Shown here: one piece after another, positions 34,101-39,312 of the stretch
How positions within the stretch are numbered: position 1 is the first letter of the stretch
Layout: every line of letters begins with the position of its first letter
NCBI GenBank assembly: GCA_041389525.1
Contig: JAWKRR010000068.1
Coordinates: 1 to 39,312, forward strand
Reading direction: 5' to 3'
Length of the DNA: 39,312 nt
From: JACKFB01 sp041389525
Lineage (GTDB): Bacteria > Myxococcota_A > UBA9042 > PHBI01 > JACKFB01
Program-made: the position numbers and the translations under genes
Notes under the pieces: generated by a model
The model's input: only the letters and a program-made list of their open reading frames with translations
Told to the model about the DNA's origin: nothing
The model's database searches: none

Positions 34101-34406
34101 GCCGCGCACGGCACCTCGCCGGTCAAGGCGGACACCGACGGCGACGGGCTGAAGGACGGAGAAGAGCTCGAGATCGGCAGCTCCCCCGTGACGCCCGACA
34201 CGGACGGCGACGGGGTCGACGACGGCGCCGAGATCCATGCGGGGACCTCTCCCACGCGCTTCGACGCCAACGGCGGACCGAGCGTGGGTGGCGGCGTCGC
34301 CTGCGGCTCGGCCGGCGAGGGTGGCGTGCCGATGTGGTCGCTGCTCGGCCTGGTGCTGTGGGCCATCGCCCGCCGCCGTCAGACGGTGCGGGTCACGAGC
34401 CGGTAG
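31131..34406 (+). CDS. C-terminal part of giant secreted Cys-repeat protein 1 (DUF4215, TSP3, sorting tail)
   Basis: An open frame of 1091 codons; its GTG start at 31131 is arbitrary, as the upstream region is frameshifted. About 13 complete 8-Cys repeats with core DGVKNG-ETG-DCGG follow, two of them almost identical at nucleotide level (31218 and 31365, 147 bp apart). Then come five DUF4215 repeats (CGDGVVNGDESCDDG, then four more), a calcium-binding thrombospondin type 3 run (DTDGDGLGDACDDDDDNDGL, DTDGDGIRDADE and others), and a tail GGGVACGSAGEGGVPMWSLL with a hydrophobic stretch and RRRQ. The tail resembles MYXO-CTERM sorting signals, so the mature protein is likely anchored at the surface. 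Confidence 0.88.
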   Translation: MGRGDGAGCSVAGDCVSGVCGAGGSCSAPVCTDGVKNGTETGLDCGGSCGKCATGGGCSVAGDCVSGVCGAGGLCSAPVCTDGVKNGTETGLDCGGGCEACGDGAGCAVAADCVSGVCGAGGLCSAPTCDDGVLNGSETDADCGNDCVACGDGGQCDSAEDCVSGVCTEGVCQVATCSDGVKNGVETAVDCGGGCEACGDGAGCAVASDCVSGVCGEGGTCSVPTCSDSVKNGVETGIDCGAACAACGDGSGCAVASDCVSGVCGEAGTCSVPTCADGVKNGDETAADCGGGCEPCGDGAGCAVASDCVSGVCGEAGTCSVATCTDGVKNGVETDADCGAGCPACGDGAGCAAAVDCVSGVCAETGTCSAPACDDGLRNGVETGTDCGGSCEPCGEGWACNVAADCESGVCGEAGTCSAPSCGDGVKNGVETGTDCGGGCAGCGDGGGCEVASDCGSGVCSEGRTCSAATCADEVRNADETGTDCGGSCEPCGEGWACVVAADCESGVCGEAGTCLAADCADGVHNGVETGIDCGGACDACGDGAGCVVAADCASRVCGDGGVCAAATCADGVMNADETAIDCGGVCDPCGAGAGCLAAADCVSSVCGDDGLCAAPTCADGALNGSETGTDCGGSCASCDAGAPCAADSDCDSGLCFDQRCLSPACGDGVVNGDESCDDGALDALGGPAAAEDGDGCSSTCEVERGWTCAAQTSADASVCETTCGDGIVAGDETCDDGWMDESGEAELVDGDGCSVACEVEAGWDCPVDLELLTSDCATVCGDGTVAGDEACDDGNLDDADGCSAQCALEAGWRCDSEGADCVSECGDGAVAPPAEACDDGNLDNGDGCSATCTVETRWACTAAAGATSACAERCGDGVVDAGFEACDDGNNDAGDGCSAACTVEDGWDCPAGDPSVCDADPDQDGAFAMADNCQGLANPDQLDTDGDGLGDACDDDDDNDGLSDDEEAALGTDPRLPDTDGDGIRDADEAAHGTSPVKADTDGDGLKDGEELEIGSSPVTPDTDGDGVDDGAEIHAGTSPTRFDANGGPSVGGGVACGSAGEGGVPMWSLLGLVLWAIARRRQTVRVTSR

Positions 34407-34436
34407 TTCGCACGTAGTTCATCGCGAGTTCGCGGC

Positions 34437-34464
34437 GCGGCGGGTCTCTTCGGAGGCCCGCCGC
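34437..34464 (+). terminator. Hairpin after giant gene 1
   Basis: GCGGCGGGTCTC, loop TTCG, GAGGCCCGCCGC: a 12-bp stem with one G-T pair, 30 bases after the stop of the preceding gene. There is no good U-tract (GTTGCGTTTGG follows), so it may be an RNA 3' stabiliser or an imperfect intrinsic terminator. Confidence 0.6.
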
Positions 34465-34567
34465 GTTGCGTTTGGGGGACGGCCCGCCGCAGCCGCCGCG
34501 GGCGTCCGGGCGCGGAAAGTCCAGGTCGCCCGCGCGGTGTCGGTCCTTCGCGCGGAAATCGCGAAAA

Positions 34568-34598
34568 CCGCTTCAGACAGGCCATCGCGCGACCGTAG
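34568..34598 (+). promoter_or_regulatory. Conserved upstream motif of lectin gene 2
   Basis: CCGCTTCAG, 12 bases, GCGACCGTAG, identical blocks and spacing to 28442-28472, again exactly 107 bp before the start codon (ATG 34705). The flanks diverge, apart from a CGCGCG-AAA-like stretch upstream and GGGGGCT-GCCGCG downstream. Confidence 0.5.
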
Positions 34599-34704
34599 CA
34601 ACTCAACGCGGCTCGCTTGGGGGCTCGCCGCGATCGCCGCCGGACGCCGGAGGGCACTCGTCCGTCCGCGGCTCTAGACCACGCCACTTCGCTTGAGAGG
34701 GACC

Positions 34705-37700
34705 ATGACCGAGCACTGTTGTCGACTTGCGGGCGCGACCCGCGTTTTCGCCGCTATCGCCGCGCTATTTGTCGGATTGCTGGTCGCGACGCCCGAGGCG
34801 TCGGCGGGGTGCAGCGACGCGCTGCAGAACGGCACCGAGACCGGGGTGGACTGCGGAGGGCCTTGCCTGGCCTGCCCTGGGGCGGCCTGCTCGGCGCACG
34901 CACAGTGCGCGTCGGGGTCGTGCGTCGATGGCGTCTGCGCGGTGCTCTACTCGGTCAACACGACGCCGGGCAACCCGCTGGCCAAGCCGGGTGGTGAGGC
35001 CGTCGCGATCGACCCGACGCTGATCTTGGTCGGCAGCGGCACGATCTCGGGCGCGCGAGTGCTGATCGCGGCCGGCTTCGTGAGCACGGAGGATGTCCTC
35101 GCGCTACCCACGACCGAAGGGATCACCAGCGCCTACGACGCGGCGACGGGCATCCTGACGCTGTCGGGAGACGCCTCGCTGTCGGCGTACCAGGCGGCGC
35201 TGCGGTCGGTGACCTACCGAAACACGAACGCGGCCTCGGCCAGCACCGCCGACCGCGGGATCACGTTCTCCCTGGGGCAGAAGGGCTTGGCCCTCGAGGC
35301 CACGGGGCATTTTTACGAGTTCGTGCCGGGGAACATCAGCTGGCCGTCCGCGAATACCGCGGCTCAGGCCAAGCGTTACTTCGGGCTGCGCGGCTACTTG
35401 GTGACCGTGACCGATGCGGTGGAGAACGCCTTCGTCGGCGCGAAGCTCCAGGGCGACGGGTGGATGGGGTGCAGCGACGTCGTCGCCGAGCGTACTTGGC
35501 GCTGGGTCACCGGGCCTGAGGGTCTGGAGGACGGCGGCAAGGGGCGGCACTTCTTTCAGCAGACGGCGATAGTTGACGACGGCTTCTTCGGCAGCGGACA
35601 GACCACCTCGGGGGCCGGCGGCACGCCGACCAACGGGCTGCGCGTCGATGGCAACGGGTCGGCGTGCACTGCGGCGGCCGATTGCGTGAGTGGGGTCTGC
35701 ACCGGGTCCGTCTGCAAGAACTTCGTCGGGTGGGCCCCCAACGAGCCGAACGACTACGGAAGTTGGGGCGAGGACTACGGCCACTTCTGGTCGAACGGGA
35801 CGTGGAACGACTACCCCTCGTCGGCTGGCTCGATCGCTGGCTACGTCGTCGAGTACGGCGGTATGCCCGGGGACGCGCTGTCGGTGCTGTCGGCGTCGCG
35901 CGCGCTGCGGCTGCTGCCGCTGACCTGCTTCAATGGCTCCAAGGGCGAGACGGAGACCGACGTGGACTGCGGCGGCCTGTGCGGGCCGTGCGGGCCGGGC
36001 AAGGTCTGCGGTGCGGACCTCGACTGCTCGAGCGAGGTGTGCTCGGACGCGAAGCAGTGCCAGGCCCCCGCCTGCGACGACGGCGTCCGCAACGGCGACG
36101 AGTCGGACACCGACTGCGGCGGGTCGTGCGGCCCTTGCGCTGACGAGGCGAACTGCGGCGTGGCGGCGGACTGCGCCAGCAACAAATGCGTAGGAAATAT
36201 CTGCCAGATCGCGAGCTGCGGCGACTCGGCGAAGAACCAGGACGAGACCGACGTGGACTGCGGCGGCGGCTGCGGACCCTGCGCCGAGGGCGCGGGCTGC
36301 GCTGACGCGGGCGACTGCGCGACCAACTACTGCAACAGCAAGGGGCAGTGCTCGACGCCGAGCTGCACGGACGGCGAGATCAACGGGGGCGAGGTCGGCG
36401 TCGACTGCGGTTCGGAGTCTTGCGGGGCTTGCGAGAACGGCCAGCCTTGCCTCAGCGGCGCGGGCTGCTTGAGCGAGGTGTGCACTGACGGCGTGTGCGC
36501 CGACCCGGCGTGCGATGACGCGTCGAAGAACGGCGACGAGACGGACGTGGACTGCGGCGGCTCCTGCGCGGCGTGCGGGGCCGGCGACCACTGCAGCGCG
36601 GGGTCTGATTGCTCGAGCCGCGTGTGCAGCGCTGGCGGCATCTGCGCGAGCGCGGCCTGTGACGACCAGACCAAGAACGGCAGCGAGACAGGCACCGACT
36701 GCGGCGGGAGCTGCGGGCCCTGCGCCGATGGCGCCAGCTGCGACGTCGCGGCGGACTGCGCGAGCGGCGTGTGCTCGGAGGCGCGGACCTGCGCGGCGCC
36801 GAGCTGCGAGGACGGCGTGCGCAACGGCGGCGAGTCCGACACGGACTGCGGCGGGGCGTGCGGCCCGTGCGACGACGGCGCGGCGTGCCACGGCGCCGGG
36901 GACTGCAGCAGCAGCGTGTGCGCTGACGGGGCCTGCGCGGCGGCGAGCTGCCAGGACGGACAGCTCAACGGCGCGGAGACCGGCGTCGACTGCGGCGGTC
37001 AGTGCGCGAAGTGCGCAGCCGGCGCCGGGTGCGCGGTGGCTGGGGACTGCCAGAGCGGCGTGTGCTCGGGCGACGTGTGCGCTGAGCCGAGCTGCGCCGA
37101 CGGCGTGAAGAACGGCGTCGAGACCGGCACCGACTGCGGCGGCGGGTGCAGCACCTGCCCGGCCGGAGCGGGCTGCGCGGCGGCCAACGACTGCACCAGC
37201 CGCGTCTGCGACGACGGTGTCTGCGTCTCGCCCAGCTGCGGCGACGGCGTCCACAACGGCGCCGAGACGGGCACGGACTGTGGCGGCAACTGCGACGCGT
37301 GCCCCGCCGGCGCTGGCTGCGCGGTGGCGGGCGACTGCCAGAGCGGCGTGTGCGCCGGGGGCGAGTGCGCTGCTCCGAGCTGCGGCGACGGCGTGAAGAA
37401 CGGCGCCGAGACGGGCCCGGACTGTGGCGGCGACTGCGCGAAGTGCGAGGCGGGCGCTGGCTGCGCGCTGGCTGGCGACTGCCAGAGCGGCGTGTGCGCC
37501 GGGGGCGAGTGCGCTGAGCCGAGCTGCGGCGACGGCGTGAAGAACGGGGCCGAGACGGGCTCAGACTGCGGTGGCGACTGCTCGAAGTGCACGGACGGCG
37601 AGCCCTGCGCGGCGGCCGGCGACTGCGAGAGCGGCGTCTGCGGCGACGGCGCGTGCGCGGCGGCGAGCTGCGGCGACGGCGTCCTCAACGGCGCCGAGAC

Positions 37701-39309
37701 GAGCCTGGACTGCGGCGGCGACTGCGCGAAGTGCGGCGACGGCGAGGGTTGCTCCGCGCCCGCCGACTGCCAGAGCGGCGTCTGCGGCGACGACAGCGTC
37801 TGCGCGGCGGCGAGCTGCGGCGACGGCGTCCTCAACGGGTCGGAGACTGCCGTGGACTGCGGCGGCGCATGCGGCCCCTGCAACGACGGCGCGGCGTGCG
37901 GCGTGGCGGCGGACTGCGACAGCCGCATCTGCTTCGACGGCGTCTGCCTGGTCCCCGTCTGCGGTGACGGCGTGGTCAACGGCGACGAGGCCTGCGACGA
38001 CGGCGCGACCAGCGACACCGGCGACGGCCTGGTCGGCGCCGACGGCGACGGCTGCTCCAGCGCCTGCGCGGTCGAATACGGCTGGCGCTGCGCCGCCGAG
38101 AACGCTGACGCCGCCTCGGTCTGCGAGACGACCTGCGGCGACGGCATCGTGGCCGGCGACGAGGCCTGCGACGACGGCTGGATGGACGACAGCGGCGCTG
38201 AGCGGACCATGGTCGACGGTGACGGCTGCTCGGTGACCTGCGAGGTCGAGGCGGGCTGGGGCTGCGCGGTGGACGCCGAGCTGGCCATCAGCGCCTGCGA
38301 CCCGGTCTGCGGCGACGGCGCGCTGGCGGGCGGCGAAGGCTGCGACGACGGCAACGACGACGCGGGCGACGGCTGCTCCGCGCAGTGCGAGGTCGAGGCC
38401 GGCTGGAGCTGCGACGCCGCCGGCGAGGCGTGCGCGTCGAGCTGCGGCGACGGCGCCGTGGCCGCCCCGGTCGAGGGCTGCGACGACGGCAACGACGTCG
38501 ACGGCGACGGCTGCTCGGCGGACTGCTCGGTCGAGCTGCGCTGGGCCTGCAGCGCTCAGCCCGGCGAGACCAGCGCCTGCTCGGAGAACTGCGGCGACGG
38601 CGTGGTCGACCTCGGCGTCGAGGGCTGCGACGACGGCAACAACGACGCGGGCGACGGCTGCTCGGCGACCTGCACGGTCGAGGCCGGCTGGGAGTGCCCG
38701 GCGGGCGACCCCTCGAAGTGCGACGGCGACCCCGACGACGACGGCGCCTTCGTGCTCGTCGACAACTGCCCCGACGTGGCCAACGCCGACCAGCTCGACA
38801 CCGACGACGACGGCCTCGGCGACGCCTGCGACGATGACGACGACGGCGACGGCCTGAGCGACGACGAGGAGGCGGCCCTCGGCACCAACTCGCTGCTCCG
38901 GGACACCGACGGCGACGGCCTGGACGACGGCGTCGAGCAGCGCTACCTGACCTCGCCGATCCTGGCCGACACCGACGGCGACGGCGTCAACGACGGCCTC
39001 GAGATCGACCGCAAGACCGACCCGCTGGTCGCCGACACCGACGGTGACGGCCTCAGCGACGGCGAGGAGTTCGAGCTCGGCACCTCGCCGCTCGACGCCG
39101 ACACCGACGGCGACGGCGCCCCGGACGGCAAGGAGATCGAGGTCGGCACGTCGCCGCTTCACTCCGACGCGCTCACGGCCGCGGACCTGACCATCGGTGG
39201 CGGTGGCTGCAACGCCGGCGGTGGCGGCGGCGTGCCCATGTGGCCGCTGCTCGGGCTGCTCTTGCTGGCGGTGGCTCGCCGTCGCCGGACGGCCGTGGCA
39301 CAGCGCTGA
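34705..39309 (+). CDS. Giant secreted C-type lectin/Cys-repeat protein 2 with MYXO-CTERM-like tail
   Basis: A 1534-aa intact paralog of the gene before it. Order: signal peptide (to about residue 31, ASA then GC), one 8-Cys repeat, a beta-rich cadherin-like region (79-190), a C-type lectin domain (200-400) with EPN 347-349 and WND 367-369, and 14 more 8-Cys repeats (to 1085). Five DUF4215 repeats (1086-1342), a TSP3 calcium-binding region (1343-1490) and a Gly/Cys tail GGGCNAGGGGGVPMWPLLGL with basic RRRR follow. A Cys half-repeat (321-337) is inserted inside the lectin domain. ATG 34705 with GAGAGGG upstream; TTG at 34693 is an alternative. Probably a surface adhesin for prey, host or matrix; EPN favours mannose-like sugars by analogy. 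Confidence 0.93.
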   Translation: MTEHCCRLAGATRVFAAIAALFVGLLVATPEASAGCSDALQNGTETGVDCGGPCLACPGAACSAHAQCASGSCVDGVCAVLYSVNTTPGNPLAKPGGEAVAIDPTLILVGSGTISGARVLIAAGFVSTEDVLALPTTEGITSAYDAATGILTLSGDASLSAYQAALRSVTYRNTNAASASTADRGITFSLGQKGLALEATGHFYEFVPGNISWPSANTAAQAKRYFGLRGYLVTVTDAVENAFVGAKLQGDGWMGCSDVVAERTWRWVTGPEGLEDGGKGRHFFQQTAIVDDGFFGSGQTTSGAGGTPTNGLRVDGNGSACTAAADCVSGVCTGSVCKNFVGWAPNEPNDYGSWGEDYGHFWSNGTWNDYPSSAGSIAGYVVEYGGMPGDALSVLSASRALRLLPLTCFNGSKGETETDVDCGGLCGPCGPGKVCGADLDCSSEVCSDAKQCQAPACDDGVRNGDESDTDCGGSCGPCADEANCGVAADCASNKCVGNICQIASCGDSAKNQDETDVDCGGGCGPCAEGAGCADAGDCATNYCNSKGQCSTPSCTDGEINGGEVGVDCGSESCGACENGQPCLSGAGCLSEVCTDGVCADPACDDASKNGDETDVDCGGSCAACGAGDHCSAGSDCSSRVCSAGGICASAACDDQTKNGSETGTDCGGSCGPCADGASCDVAADCASGVCSEARTCAAPSCEDGVRNGGESDTDCGGACGPCDDGAACHGAGDCSSSVCADGACAAASCQDGQLNGAETGVDCGGQCAKCAAGAGCAVAGDCQSGVCSGDVCAEPSCADGVKNGVETGTDCGGGCSTCPAGAGCAAANDCTSRVCDDGVCVSPSCGDGVHNGAETGTDCGGNCDACPAGAGCAVAGDCQSGVCAGGECAAPSCGDGVKNGAETGPDCGGDCAKCEAGAGCALAGDCQSGVCAGGECAEPSCGDGVKNGAETGSDCGGDCSKCTDGEPCAAAGDCESGVCGDGACAAASCGDGVLNGAETSLDCGGDCAKCGDGEGCSAPADCQSGVCGDDSVCAAASCGDGVLNGSETAVDCGGACGPCNDGAACGVAADCDSRICFDGVCLVPVCGDGVVNGDEACDDGATSDTGDGLVGADGDGCSSACAVEYGWRCAAENADAASVCETTCGDGIVAGDEACDDGWMDDSGAERTMVDGDGCSVTCEVEAGWGCAVDAELAISACDPVCGDGALAGGEGCDDGNDDAGDGCSAQCEVEAGWSCDAAGEACASSCGDGAVAAPVEGCDDGNDVDGDGCSADCSVELRWACSAQPGETSACSENCGDGVVDLGVEGCDDGNNDAGDGCSATCTVEAGWECPAGDPSKCDGDPDDDGAFVLVDNCPDVANADQLDTDDDGLGDACDDDDDGDGLSDDEEAALGTNSLLRDTDGDGLDDGVEQRYLTSPILADTDGDGVNDGLEIDRKTDPLVADTDGDGLSDGEEFELGTSPLDADTDGDGAPDGKEIEVGTSPLHSDALTAADLTIGGGGCNAGGGGGVPMWPLLGLLLLAVARRRRTAVAQR

Positions 39310-39312
39310 GTT

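Noticed and set aside
30476..34366. Very long open frame (about 1296 codons) on the minus strand opposite the Cys repeats
   Set aside because: It mirrors the plus-strand repeats: codon bias of GC-rich Cys/Gly/Asp codons leaves the complement open as Ser/Pro/Gln repeats. The plus strand carries the real domains.

Overview
The window is GC-rich, with densely packed genes whose start and stop codons often overlap. It also has lipoboxes, multihaem c-type proteins, Myxococcus-type Cys-rich repeats (DUF4215) and Gly/Cys-rich C-terminal sorting tails followed by a helix and arginines. Together these point to a predatory or social deltaproteobacterial lineage (Myxococcota, including Bradymonadales-like groups). 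This is inference from content; there is no rRNA or marker gene in the window.

Layout. (1) 98-7019, minus strand: an eight-gene periplasmic nitrate reductase operon. In transcription order it encodes a tetrahaem lipoprotein, a Tat-exported 4x[4Fe-4S] protein, an NrfD/PsrC-type membrane quinol dehydrogenase, NapD, NapA, an unusual tetrahaem NapB made of two NapB modules, a miniature NapF, and a small unknown protein. NapC and NapGH are absent. The inferred electron path is quinol to NrfD-like, to FeS protein, to haem lipoprotein, to NapB, to NapA. An FNR/CRP-family palindrome lies in the divergent intergenic region. (2) 7238-16175, plus strand: seven tightly coupled genes. They encode three lipoproteins with c-haem motifs (including CX4CH variants), an ApbE flavin transferase, a DUF4266 lipoprotein, a DUF3570 outer-membrane-like protein and a small lipoprotein. 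This looks like an envelope redox system and is the strongest candidate for something undescribed. (3) 16176-20780: about 4.6 kb of decayed DNA with frameshifted gene remnants and four copies (two complete) of a 66-bp palindromic repeat. (4) 20785-25346, minus strand: a PIN toxin with its antitoxin, NnrS (nitric-oxide-related, consistent with nitrate respiration), a Ser/Thr kinase with a zinc ribbon, PEGA domain and TonB-like tail, and a TlpA-type thioredoxin lipoprotein. (5) 25510-28344, plus strand: a fatty-acid desaturase, a type IV prepilin and an orphan ParB-like protein. (6) 28579-39309, plus strand: two tandem paralogous giant secreted or surface proteins (C-type lectin domain, about 49-residue 8-Cys repeats, DUF4215 repeats, thrombospondin type 3 calcium repeats, MYXO-CTERM-like tail). 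The first is broken by a cluster of frameshifts. Both genes carry the same upstream motif, exactly 107 bp before their start codons.

No tRNA, rRNA, CRISPR array or intact transposase was seen.
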